Shown here one piece after another: positions 40,117 to 49,293 of a DNA stretch of 64,000 nucleotides. The notes beneath the pieces were generated by a model that saw only the letters and a program-made list of their open reading frames with translations, made no database searches and was not told where the DNA came from. The stretch covers positions 62,001 through 126,000 of the forward strand of contig JAHIRF010000005.1 in assembly GCA_018818785.1 (NCBI GenBank), written 5' to 3'. Position 1 is the first letter of the stretch, and every line of letters begins with the position of its first letter. The stretch is from Thermoplasmatota archaeon. GTDB taxonomy: Archaea > Thermoplasmatota > Thermoplasmata > UBA10834. The position numbers and the translations under genes are program-made.

Positions 40117-41574
40117 TCAGTACGAGAAATCTTCGATCCACGACTCCCCAGTACCCAGGTTTATCATGGGTACTCTGGCGGGGTCAGGGACCACGTTGTG
40201 CATCCTCTGGAACTCCGTCTGGGATTGCCAGGTGGATGCGTTGATCAGTTTGATCCCCCTGTACTCCGAGACGCCACACGAATGCACGTGACCGGTCACG
40301 AATATGTTCGGCACACGATCGATTATCATGTAGTCCTTCTGCTCGGGCGCGATCGCCGTACGCTCGCCATATACAGGAGCGAGATGCCTTCTCTTCAGCA
40401 TCTCCTTCATCGCATCCAAGGGTGCGGAATAGGATAGGCTGGGCACACTGGCTATGAAATCGTCCATGCTTCGGCCATGATATGCCAGGATCGAACGTCC
40501 TTCTATCTCCAGGTAGCACGGGTTCCCGGCGAACATCACGCGGGAGTCGAATATGTTCTGGATCTCTTTCGACAGGGCTGGCTGAGGTTCGGCGAGGCGG
40601 ACGGCGTCATGGTTGCCAGGCATCATCACGATCTTGATCCAGTCCGGGATCGGTTCGATCAATTTCGACAAAGCCTCATATTGCGCAAAGACATCTTCTA
40701 TGAGGAGCTCGTCCTCCTGACCCGGGTATATCCCGATGCCGTCAACGAGGTCTCCTGGCATCACCATGTATCTTATCTTCTTCGCCGACGGATCCTTGTT
40801 CAACCACTCGAGGAACCTGTTCCATTTCTCCGGCAGGAATGTATCGCTGCCGACATGGATGTCCGAGACGAAAGCAATGACCGAATCCGAACCGTTCGGA
40901 ATCATCGCACTGTTCATGGGAACATCTGGTCTGATGATCTCCTTTGCGATTATTATCTCGCCATCCTTGCTGAACGAGCCGATCACGCCGATCACTTCGT
41001 CCTTGAGGAAAGCCTCTCTGATCTTCCTGGAACCCTTCATGATGAGTATCTGGATCTTGTCCGCCTCGTCTTCGAGCTCCAGGAGTGTGTGCCCGTTCTT
41101 TGTCGTCCTTATTTCGTTGACCATGCCCACTATCTTGATGTCCCTCTGAACCTTCTTCGCTCTGGAGATCGAGATGATGCCCGCGAGTTCCCTTCTTCTA
41201 TAGAGCATCTTACGTATGGTAGAATAACGGTCGTTGAATAGCTTCGCGAAGTCGATCACGTTGCCAACACAAGTGGAATCCCCGGTGATGTCCCTGACCA
41301 CGATGACCTCATGTTTCTTCACGGTCGTCTCGGCCGCTGCCATCTTCTTCTTGGGTTCCGATACCTTCCTAGGTTCGGCGATCGTCTTCTCGGACACACA
41401 ATGGGCATATTGCTCGACATCTTCCTTGGAGAGTATGAGTGGTCGGTTGTCAGGGTCCTTCAAGATGTGCTTCACGCAACCAATCGGATCAGGCAATGTG
41501 CAGAGCATGTCCACAGCCGCCGGGTCGACGAGTATCCCACCTCCAGTCAGCAGCTCCAAAATGCGCTTCTTCAT
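40117..41574 (-). CDS. polB: DNA polymerase D (PolD) small subunit DP1
   Basis: Calcineurin-like exonuclease motifs FVSDIHVGSDTF, MPGDLVDGIG, MPGNHDAV, VTGHVHSCG; N-terminal OB domain. Confidence 0.94.
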   Translation of the reverse strand: MKKRILELLTGGGILVDPAAVDMLCTLPDPIGCVKHILKDPDNRPLILSKEDVEQYAHCVSEKTIAEPRKVSEPKKKMAAAETTVKKHEVIVVRDITGDSTCVGNVIDFAKLFNDRYSTIRKMLYRRRELAGIISISRAKKVQRDIKIVGMVNEIRTTKNGHTLLELEDEADKIQILIMKGSRKIREAFLKDEVIGVIGSFSKDGEIIIAKEIIRPDVPMNSAMIPNGSDSVIAFVSDIHVGSDTFLPEKWNRFLEWLNKDPSAKKIRYMVMPGDLVDGIGIYPGQEDELLIEDVFAQYEALSKLIEPIPDWIKIVMMPGNHDAVRLAEPQPALSKEIQNIFDSRVMFAGNPCYLEIEGRSILAYHGRSMDDFIASVPSLSYSAPLDAMKEMLKRRHLAPVYGERTAIAPEQKDYMIIDRVPNIFVTGHVHSCGVSEYRGIKLINASTWQSQTEFQRMHNVVPDPARVPMINLGTGESWIEDFSY

Positions 41575-41727
41575 CTCGGCAAACCTAGCGCGGACGTCTT
41601 TAAATATCTTTCACTGGGCAAAATGGTGTCGTTGAACTTCTCGGATGAAAGATTACAGGAAGAATCGCGATGACGACAGTAATCCGGAAAGCAGACTCTA
41701 GATTATGTGTCGTGAGGAATGAGGGAC

Positions 41728-43074
41728 TCAACTCTCTTTCGCTTGTCTGTATTTCAGTATGCGGACAAGACCGTACGAAGCGACCGCGACGCTATTCACA
41801 ACGACAAGTATAATCAGGGAGATTTCGGTCCTATCCGGCTCCGAGGATGGTATGAGCGCATGTACTTCTGCCCCGCAGCTATAGTAGACAGTTTCATCAC
41901 TACCCAAGCAAACGAAGCTGTAACCATCTAGATCAGCGCGATGCCTCCAAGCAACGGCCCCATCAGAATCGATCCTCTTGATTGAGGAATCATCCTTGGC
42001 CAGCAGACCTCCTGAATGGAATCTATCCACCATAATGCCGAGGAAAGGTTTCACCCAGAGTATTGCCCCGCTAGGATCCAATGAATAAGAGTATCTGTCG
42101 TCGACATCATCGCAGAAGAGCTTGCCCTCGACATCTACTATGGCCAGTGAGAGTTGATAGCTCCCCGGTGAGAGATGATCAGGATTGTCGGAGTAGTGCA
42201 GGAGTGTTTTCCATTCTATAGAGCCATTCAATAGGCTCAGTGCATAGACACTGATTGCGGTGGTCTCATTGTCGATACCCTCCTTCCTCACCTCATACAT
42301 TCTTGTCCCGTCTGAGCTCAGAGGGCGATATGGAGGGTAATTGTAGTAATCTCCCTCCTCTATGTAGGCTAGAATCCCGTCCTTGGTAATACCCACCAGG
42401 TAGCTGCTGTAGTCTTGAAATCCAATCATTTCGAATGTGCCATTCTCGGCCACTCTCTGGTTTGTCCAAATCGTGTCGGTGATTGGCACGTCCATGCTCC
42501 AGACCTCCGACCCTGTGCTCGAGATAGCTATTATTCGGTCGACAGTGACCACCCACTCATCGGAGATGTAGTTGTACTCATTATCGTGGTGATACGCAAT
42601 CACTCGACCATCAGGGTAGATCCCCCACAGTTCCAAGGTGCCATTTGGCGTCACGAAACTCCATTTGAATTCACCGTTGGCATCAAGCGCCGTGATGTTG
42701 GACCACGCTGCCATAGAAGGACTGCTTGTATTCCAATCCTGGTAGTAGTATCCTCCATCAGGCCCTTCCACAATTTGCGGGCGCGCATTTGTATCTGCCC
42801 TCCACAGGAGCATACCATTCGCATCGATGGCCAAGAAGCCCGACCAATCATCCAGGATTAGATTGCCCCTGCTATCGAAATAGCATCCCCAGCTCAGCTC
42901 CCGCTCGTTCCCGTAAGAATCGAGATTGCGATACACCCATCTGTCTTCCATCCCCCCCCATTCAGAATCATAGGCAATGATAGCCGCACCGATGAAGGCA
43001 GATGATACTAGCAGAAGTACAAGAGCAATTGCCGCAACTCCAATAGCAGAAGCGCCAATCCTCACCGATTCCAC
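41728..43074 (-). CDS. Surface beta-propeller-like (PQQ/WD-like) protein with N- and C-terminal TM segments
   Basis: Repeating LDANGEFKWSF / SSTGSEVWSM / LDPSGAILWVKP / DSDGAVAWRH units; TM at both ends. Confidence 0.65.
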   Translation of the reverse strand: MESVRIGASAIGVAAIALVLLLVSSAFIGAAIIAYDSEWGGMEDRWVYRNLDSYGNERELSWGCYFDSRGNLILDDWSGFLAIDANGMLLWRADTNARPQIVEGPDGGYYYQDWNTSSPSMAAWSNITALDANGEFKWSFVTPNGTLELWGIYPDGRVIAYHHDNEYNYISDEWVVTVDRIIAISSTGSEVWSMDVPITDTIWTNQRVAENGTFEMIGFQDYSSYLVGITKDGILAYIEEGDYYNYPPYRPLSSDGTRMYEVRKEGIDNETTAISVYALSLLNGSIEWKTLLHYSDNPDHLSPGSYQLSLAIVDVEGKLFCDDVDDRYSYSLDPSGAILWVKPFLGIMVDRFHSGGLLAKDDSSIKRIDSDGAVAWRHRADLDGYSFVCLGSDETVYYSCGAEVHALIPSSEPDRTEISLIILVVVNSVAVASYGLVRILKYRQAKES

Positions 43075-43158
43075 CTTGCCTCACAGACAACAGATGGACT
43101 ATATTACATCTCTGATGAATCGTCCTCAATCTGCGAAAGCTGACAAACGGATCTGAGC

Positions 43159-43298
43159 GCTAGACGATTGCCTATCGCAGGATAGGGTCTAGCAAAGGGT
43201 GTAACTCTGGCGATTCTCCATCTGATTGAAATCAGAAAAAGGGCATCTGGCTAGCTCAGGGTGTGCGGCCCGGCGGCCGCACGTTCAGCCTTCCTGAG
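43159..43298. other. Intergenic multi-hairpin region (possible ncRNA or terminator cluster)
   Basis: Inverted repeats GCTAGAC/GTCTAGC with inner CCTATC/GATAGG; TCTGATT/AATCAGA; CTCAGG/CCTGAG with inner GTGCGGCC/GGCCGCAC. Confidence 0.45.
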
Positions 43299-43432
43299 AA
43301 AAGGTCATAAGGGGCAAAAGGAAAGGGGTTTGAGGGGACGGACGAGACGGGTCATGGGAACGCTTCAACTGGCGCGGTTTTACGTCGCGAGAACGCACAG
43401 TTAAATATCTTTTCGAGCATGGTCAGCACATC

Positions 43433-43810
43433 ATGGATATAAGGGCAGTGGCCAGATGCTATCCCACTGAGGATCGGTCGAAGGTGGTTCAGGCCATTCT
43501 CTCCATCTTCCCCGACGCAGTAATCGACGGTGATGATGAGATCATAGCGAGAACCTCTTCATTTGAGCATTTCAGTGAAATGTTGCAGAAGCAGAGGATA
43601 CGATCAGCGGCTAGGTCGGCACTGAGGAGGAGCATGATGCCCGGGTCCATACGGTTCAATCTCAATAAGCAGGTGGCCACCATCGGCAAGATATCTTTCT
43701 CTGAAGAGTGTCGACCGTTGGGGGACATCGTAGTCGAGGTCTCGTGCGAGGATCCGGAAGGGCTCATCGATTCGATCGCCCCGCTCCCCGTGAAGGAGGG
43801 GCCGAAGTGA
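43433..43810 (+). CDS. UPF0201-like (RNA-binding-domain) protein
   Basis: ARCYPTEDRSKVVQAILSIFPDA..., LQKQRIRSAARSALRRSM, FNLNKQVATIGKISF...PLGDIVVEV. Confidence 0.75.
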   Translation: MDIRAVARCYPTEDRSKVVQAILSIFPDAVIDGDDEIIARTSSFEHFSEMLQKQRIRSAARSALRRSMMPGSIRFNLNKQVATIGKISFSEECRPLGDIVVEVSCEDPEGLIDSIAPLPVKEGPK

Positions 43811-44565
43811 TCGGCGTCGCCTCCCCTGCCTTCTGCGCCAAGCCGTTCGATGAGACGTTAGCGACTATCTCCAAACACTTCTCACTCTGGGAAATACTCC
43901 CGGAAGGCGAACATCATCTGAACGAGATCGAGAAGGGGATATTATACGGCCGAGATTCATTGGATCTGAAGTTCCAGATCCATGCGCCGATGACTGATGT
44001 GAACATCGGTAGCGTATACGAGCCGATGAGACTGGCAGCATTGAAGGAGATTCGAAACGTCATATCTGTCTGCAGGGAACTGGATATCCGACTCGTGACC
44101 ATCCATCCGGGTTTCGTGAACGGCATCGCTTTCCTGGACAGATCGAAGGTGTTCGAGGCAACAAAACGCTCGGTTCGCGAACTGGCTCCGTTCGCCAAGG
44201 ATAATTCCGTTCACCTAGCTCTTGAGAACATGCCTGCGAACATCAACGCGACATGCACAGCCGCGGCAGATCTGGTCGAAGCGGTTCAGGGGACTGACGT
44301 CGGCCTGTGCTTTGACATGGGGCATGCGAACACCTCGAATCAGCTCGACGAGATGCTTAAGCACAAATCGGAATTCAGAAACGTCCATCTCCACAATAAT
44401 GATGGCCAGTGGGACCAACACAACAGGATCGACCACGGCACTGCTGACCTGGACCGGGTTCTCAGAGCCTTGAAAGGTTCTTACGATGGCAATCTGATCA
44501 TAGAAGCGACCGGCCTCGATGAGGGGATTGAGAGCAAGAGGATATTGGAGGACCGACTACTGTAG
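43807..44565 (+). CDS. Sugar phosphate isomerase/epimerase (xylose isomerase-like TIM barrel)
   Basis: VTIHPGF, LALENMPANI, VGLCFDMGHAN, NVHLHNNDG; GTG start at 43807 overlapping the upstream stop. Confidence 0.88.
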   Translation: MIGVASPAFCAKPFDETLATISKHFSLWEILPEGEHHLNEIEKGILYGRDSLDLKFQIHAPMTDVNIGSVYEPMRLAALKEIRNVISVCRELDIRLVTIHPGFVNGIAFLDRSKVFEATKRSVRELAPFAKDNSVHLALENMPANINATCTAAADLVEAVQGTDVGLCFDMGHANTSNQLDEMLKHKSEFRNVHLHNNDGQWDQHNRIDHGTADLDRVLRALKGSYDGNLIIEATGLDEGIESKRILEDRLL

Positions 44566-45918
44566 CGAGCCGCACCTGAGGCACTGGAACCGTCCATCGA
44601 GCCATCTCGCCTGCGTGCTGCCGCATACGGGGCATATGAACACCGCTCCGAACCCAGGTATTGCGTTTTGCGTCGTGACAGGTTCGCGTCGGTCGGGTTC
44701 TGGGCTTCTCGTGACTGATGGAGTCTCCCTTTGCAGTTGCGTAATCTGCCCACCGTACGAATGAGTGTAGTGTACTGGCTGTGGCGCGGGTCGATCCTCG
44801 AAGTACTTGCGTTTGGTGACGAATTCCGCCATGCGTGTCAGGTAGTATCCGAAGAATACGCTGCCCATCCCGATCCATAGGAGCACTGCCACTCCCAGGA
44901 ACACGAGTATGCTCAGGGATGCCCCTGGGAAGACATCGGACGGGAGTGAGAGGTAGTCGAATCCGAAATGCAGCATGATCGAGGCGGCGAGTCCATGCCT
45001 CAGGAACATGTACCCGAATGCGAGTCCCGCCACCGCCGTAGGGAACACTTTCCATGCGCCCCATCCTTCGTAGTGCCCCATGCCAAACATGGCAGATGAG
45101 AATATCAGAAGGGCTGCTTCCGGGATCCCTATGCTTATCCCTCCGCCTAGAACATACTTGTGAGGTTTGTACGGTAGCGCTCTTCCGCTGAACGCGCGTC
45201 TTAGGAGATCGATGGCCATCAGAGGCAGGCCGATCATGAGCACCCGTACTATGAGTTCTTCCCAGACGGATGCATTGGCCAGCAGGAAGAGGAGTTCCCA
45301 TAGGTCCCTGTCCTCAACGGGCGAGGTCACCTCGTTGCCGAACATCCCCATCACAAGTATCACGACCATGTTCAGGAAGATTACTGCGAACATCAGTCCG
45401 CAGAGATCGAATATCGCGCTATGCTTTCTGGATTCGGCCCTCATCCCAAGTTCCTTCCTGAAAGGCCTCGCGCTGGTCGCAAACAGCCAAAAGGCGCTCA
45501 TCAAGATCGCCGCGACGATGAGGAGATAGTACACACCCAGCGCATCGCCGGATATCCTGCCTATCTCGACCAGGTTTGGTGTGATGATTATCATCGAGAA
45601 CGTATGTTTGACGATCTCCGGGAGCACTATCGTTATCCCATATATCAGGGTGACAAGAGCGAGGATGAACTGGGCCAGCAATGTAATCATCGAATATGCC
45701 GACCCAGTTTTGAAGAGCCTACGCCACGAAGGCCCTGTCTTCACGGGAACGGTTCTGGCCATGGGGAACGGTGACTGGGTAGGATCGGAAGCCCTCAGAG
45801 ACGCCCTTATCGCCCCACATCTCGGGCAGAAATTACCTGTCGGCGGTATCCAAGCACCGCATAATGTGCAGTACTCGCCGGGCGTATTCTGACATGCTGG
45901 CCGTGGCTCCTCTGACAC
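44557..45918 (-). CDS. CPBP (CAAX-type) intramembrane protease with zinc ribbons at both termini
   Basis: N-term CTLCGAWIPPTGNFCPRCG, central SVWEELIVRVLMIGLP...AMFGMGHYEGWGAWKVF, C-term FICPVCGSTQARWLDGRFQCLRCGSLQ. Confidence 0.85.
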   Translation of the reverse strand: MSEEPRPACQNTPGEYCTLCGAWIPPTGNFCPRCGAIRASLRASDPTQSPFPMARTVPVKTGPSWRRLFKTGSAYSMITLLAQFILALVTLIYGITIVLPEIVKHTFSMIIITPNLVEIGRISGDALGVYYLLIVAAILMSAFWLFATSARPFRKELGMRAESRKHSAIFDLCGLMFAVIFLNMVVILVMGMFGNEVTSPVEDRDLWELLFLLANASVWEELIVRVLMIGLPLMAIDLLRRAFSGRALPYKPHKYVLGGGISIGIPEAALLIFSSAMFGMGHYEGWGAWKVFPTAVAGLAFGYMFLRHGLAASIMLHFGFDYLSLPSDVFPGASLSILVFLGVAVLLWIGMGSVFFGYYLTRMAEFVTKRKYFEDRPAPQPVHYTHSYGGQITQLQRETPSVTRSPEPDRREPVTTQNAIPGFGAVFICPVCGSTQARWLDGRFQCLRCGSLQ

Positions 45919-46114
45919 GACCGAACCAACCTGCTCGTCACTATATTATGATTTGTATATCCGCCAACAGCCATGAAAGTCCGGGGCAATCCTCGTGGAT
46001 ATGAATTCGGGCCATCTCATTGTGCATAAACGTGTACGGTGTCCCATATCCTCCGCCAACGTTTATATGACCGGAACGGTGTTTTCACTGCCGCCACATC
46101 ACGGAGGCAACCAA

Positions 46115-46363
46115 ATGGATGATGAGAAGGGAGCAAAGGTCCGTTTTGAGACGTTGAGCGCTGAGAAGATTCCTTTTGGAAAGAACAATTTCTTGGAAGT
46201 CGCGCGAAAGAAGGCAATAACTGATGAGGGCGACAGTGAGTTCATCTCTGTGTCCAGGGGTTACTTCCTTCCGGATGGTAGCGAGAAATACAAGAAATCG
46301 ATCACCATCCCGGACGAACCCGCGATCAAGACCTTCGTGACGGAGAAAATAAACACGCTCTGA
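46115..46363 (+). CDS. Small conserved archaeal protein, function unknown
   Basis: MDDEKGAKVRFETLSAEKIPFGKNNFLEVARKKAI...; SD GGAGG upstream; TATA-like gtttatatg upstream. Confidence 0.75.
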   Translation: MDDEKGAKVRFETLSAEKIPFGKNNFLEVARKKAITDEGDSEFISVSRGYFLPDGSEKYKKSITIPDEPAIKTFVTEKINTL

Positions 46364-46448
46364 AACCTCCGTCAATCAAACGAGTTCGCGTCAATCCGTA
46401 GTTGATCGACGAGGGGATGGACCCTCGTTCCTAGTGTTACCGAGAGTC

Positions 46449-47060
46449 CTAGTCCTTGGCTTTCTGAAGCGTCAGCTCGAGATATGTTCGCGGTTCCATC
46501 TTCGATAGTGCCAGTTCGGCTCGGAGCTGCTCTATGAGTCTCTCCGCTCTCTTTGGTTCCTCGGTGATGAGCTCAAGCTCTACATACTCTCCGAGACCAT
46601 CGACATCGTCCACGGCGATCCTTATCTTATCGTAGATGTAATTCACGCGTCTCTTCTTGATGGTCATGAATTCCGCGAACCCGAGTCTCTCCACGATCCT
46701 CTGCATCGCGAGGGGGTTCTCCATCTTCATCGTGATCTCCTCCCTCGCCTTGGTGTGCTGCATATGCATCCTCGGGCCCTTGTATGTCAGTTCGGAGGAA
46801 TCCCCCATCTTCCGCAATCTGAGGGCTTCGTCCGTCTTGCCGAAATCCCTGACTGGATGGCGATAATAGATGTCCTCCATCTCCTCCTCGGAGGTCTTGA
46901 CCGCCCCGATCCTCTGAAGGGTCTTCTCGATCTTGTCGTTGCCCGGAGACAGGTACTTGCTCTCTACTTCCAACACGGCTCCAGATATCTTCTGATGGTA
47001 GATTAACTTCTCCCGGAGGAAACAAAGCGTATCACTGAGAACTGGAGAAGGGCCAACCAA
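46449..47060 (-). CDS. cyaB: CYTH-domain / class IV adenylate cyclase-like protein
   Basis: LEVESKYLSPG..KIEKTLQRIGA, DIYYRHPVRDFGKTDEALRLRK, DDVDGLGEYVELELI. Confidence 0.88.
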   Translation of the reverse strand: MVGPSPVLSDTLCFLREKLIYHQKISGAVLEVESKYLSPGNDKIEKTLQRIGAVKTSEEEMEDIYYRHPVRDFGKTDEALRLRKMGDSSELTYKGPRMHMQHTKAREEITMKMENPLAMQRIVERLGFAEFMTIKKRRVNYIYDKIRIAVDDVDGLGEYVELELITEEPKRAERLIEQLRAELALSKMEPRTYLELTLQKAKD

Positions 47061-47105
47061 AAGTTATAAGTCTCGACTCATTGATAGATGGGACCCCCGG
47101 TATAG

Positions 47106-47522
47106 GTGAATATCATGGAGCAACCAGACCGCGCCATAAAGATGCGCAAGGAGGAGCTCGTAGAGATCAAGCGGCTTTACGAAACAGTCATGACTTTTGC
47201 ATCCCACGGAATGTTCTACAGGAGCGGAAGGATAATGGGCAATCGTATCGTCAAGACGACGGGCACTGACTTGGGCAGGATACGAGAAGTCCTGATCAAG
47301 GAAGGCTGGGCGATCGACCTCGTCTTTGAAGGCGATACCGTGTCCATATCCGGCTCTATCGAGGTGCACAGTTCTGACATGCCGACCTGTCATATGCTCA
47401 GGGGCATACTCGCAAAGGTGTTCGAGGAACGCACAGGCAAGGATGTGTATTGCCACGAGCGGAAGTGCGTATCCAAAGGAGACGATAAATGCGTCTTCAT
47501 CATAGATACAGAGGTGCTGTAG
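47106..47522 (+). CDS. V4R (4-vinyl reductase) domain sensor-like protein
   Basis: YRSGRIMGNRIV..., CHMLRGILAKVFEERTGKDVYCHERKCVSKGDDKCVFII. Confidence 0.88.
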   Translation: MNIMEQPDRAIKMRKEELVEIKRLYETVMTFASHGMFYRSGRIMGNRIVKTTGTDLGRIREVLIKEGWAIDLVFEGDTVSISGSIEVHSSDMPTCHMLRGILAKVFEERTGKDVYCHERKCVSKGDDKCVFIIDTEVL

Positions 47523-48197
47523 ATGTCTAGGAAGACCTCTGGAATACCAGGTCTGGATGGAATGCTCCAGGGAGGTTTCCCGTTCCCATCCGCAGTGCTC
47601 GTCGCTGGCGAGCCAGGTACTGGAAAGACCACCTTCGCGGTCCAGAGCCTGTTCCACGGTGCCCGCGAGGGCGAGAAGGGTCTTTACATAACTGCAATAT
47701 CGGAACCGCAATGGCTCGTGCAGAAATTCCTTTCATCGTTCTCATTCTACGACCAGCAGCTGGTCGAGCGTGGGATTGTGAACTTCATCGATATCGGACC
47801 GACGCTCATGAAGAACCCGAGCGATATGCTGGGCACTATAAAGAAGCAGATCGAACAGCACCATCCCGCCAGGATAGTGATCGACCCCATCACTCCGATG
47901 ACCGATATGCTGCAATGGCGTGGCGAGACGAGGGAGTTCATGCACGAACTGTTCGCTTACCTGAAAGCGTTCGAATCGCTCGCGATCATCACCGCGGAGC
48001 TGTCATACGATGACATCTCCCACAGCCAGGAATCTTACATGGTCGATGGAGTCGTGATGCTCTCCTACCCTGAGGAAGAGAAGGTCAGGCGGAAGTTCCT
48101 CGAAGTCTTGAAGATGAGGGGGACCAAGCACACGACTGGAAGACAGTTGATCGACATCACCGACGAGGGGTTGGCTGTCCAGGCAGGCTTGAGGTAA
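47523..48197 (+). CDS. KaiC-family ATPase (intact P-loop)
   Basis: TSGIPGLDGMLQGGFPFPSAVLVAGEPGTGKTTFAVQSLFHGA; RIVIDPITPM. Confidence 0.92.
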   Translation: MSRKTSGIPGLDGMLQGGFPFPSAVLVAGEPGTGKTTFAVQSLFHGAREGEKGLYITAISEPQWLVQKFLSSFSFYDQQLVERGIVNFIDIGPTLMKNPSDMLGTIKKQIEQHHPARIVIDPITPMTDMLQWRGETREFMHELFAYLKAFESLAIITAELSYDDISHSQESYMVDGVVMLSYPEEEKVRRKFLEVLKMRGTKHTTGRQLIDITDEGLAVQAGLR

Positions 48198-48205
48198 GTC
48201 ATTTC

Positions 48206-48715
48206 ATGAGTGGCGGATATAGCCCTGCTCTCATCAACGGCAACTCGTACCTGTTCACGAAGAAGGGCGTCGAACAGGCCTATGATGCCATGAAGAAGAT
48301 GCTCGCTGAGGGCAGGCGTGGGCTTGTGATCACCCGCACCCATCCGAGTCGGGTGCAGCAGCTGTACGGCTTGGACTGCCCCATCATGTGGATCGCCAAG
48401 AACATCAAGACGACCACAACCACCAGTGGTGTGATCAACCTCGAACCGACTAGGTTGATGAAGATACACAGCACGATCTCGGATTTCATAAAGGCGAACC
48501 CCGGAGCGACAGTCCTCCTCGACGGTCTTGAGTACCTGATAACCGAGAACGGTTTCTCGACAGTCATGAAGGCGATACAACTCACGAACGAGGAGGTGGC
48601 GATGTCCGGAGCCCTCCTTCTTGTTCCAGTCGACCCGAGAACCCTGGAGACGCAACAGTTGGGATACCTCGAGCGCGAGTTCTCTCTGCCAGAGGATAAC
48701 AACAGGGACCGATGA
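48206..48715 (+). CDS. DUF835 domain protein
   Basis: NGNSYLF, GLVITRTHPSRVQQLYGLDCPIMWIAK, TVLLDGLEYLITENGFSTVMKAIQ, VPVDPRTLE. Confidence 0.88.
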   Translation: MSGGYSPALINGNSYLFTKKGVEQAYDAMKKMLAEGRRGLVITRTHPSRVQQLYGLDCPIMWIAKNIKTTTTTSGVINLEPTRLMKIHSTISDFIKANPGATVLLDGLEYLITENGFSTVMKAIQLTNEEVAMSGALLLVPVDPRTLETQQLGYLEREFSLPEDNNRDR

Positions 48716-48759
48716 ATCAGCCCAAGCGATTTTCTAGTCGGACGCTACTCCCATTCTCG

Positions 48760-49290
48760 ATGTCTGAGGTAAAGGGCTTGGGCAAGATCCACGTCATCAC
48801 TGGGCCTGGCAAGGGCAAGACCACCGCAGCTTTCGGGTCGGCCATACGTGCAGCCGGCCACGGCATCCGAGTCGGCATTGTGCAGTTCATGAAAGCCGAC
48901 GGCAGCGGAGAGGTCATCTCTGCAAGACATCTTGACAACATCGAAGTAGTGCAGTTCGGGACTGGCAACTTCATCGATTTTGGCCACGCTCGCGAGCACG
49001 ATACCGCGAAGGCTGGCGAGGGTTTGCGACAGGCCGAGAAATTCTTGACATCCGGTGATTATGGTCTCGTGATCCTGGATGAGATAAGCGTCGCGGTCGA
49101 CTTCGGATTGTTGAGCGCGGATGAGGTGCTCGCGGTCATCCGGTCGAGGAAAAGTGGCGTTGAGGTCATCCTGACGGGTAGGAACGTGCCGAAGTCATTC
49201 GTGTCTGAAGCAGACTATGTCTCCTTCATCCAAAGCGTGAAGCATCCGTTCGATAAAGGCGGCGAGGCCCGACGTGGGATAGAATGGTAG
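48760..49290 (+). CDS. cobO: Cob(I)yrinic acid a,c-diamide adenosyltransferase (CobO/BtuR family)
   Basis: GKIHVITGPGKGKTTAAFGSAIRAAGHG, QFMKAD, LVILDEISVAVDFGLL, VEVILTGRNVP; start MSEVKG. Confidence 0.92.
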   Translation: MSEVKGLGKIHVITGPGKGKTTAAFGSAIRAAGHGIRVGIVQFMKADGSGEVISARHLDNIEVVQFGTGNFIDFGHAREHDTAKAGEGLRQAEKFLTSGDYGLVILDEISVAVDFGLLSADEVLAVIRSRKSGVEVILTGRNVPKSFVSEADYVSFIQSVKHPFDKGGEARRGIEW

Positions 49291-49293
49291 CGG

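Noticed and set aside
43110-43158. Possible C/D box sRNA (TGATGA ... CTGA)
   Set aside because: Terminal stem absent and D'/C' boxes degenerate; chance match likely
43241-43290. tRNA-like D-arm sequence (tggctagctcagg) in intergenic DNA
   Set aside because: No matching acceptor stem, anticodon arm or T-loop (GGTTCRANNCC); better explained as part of nested hairpins
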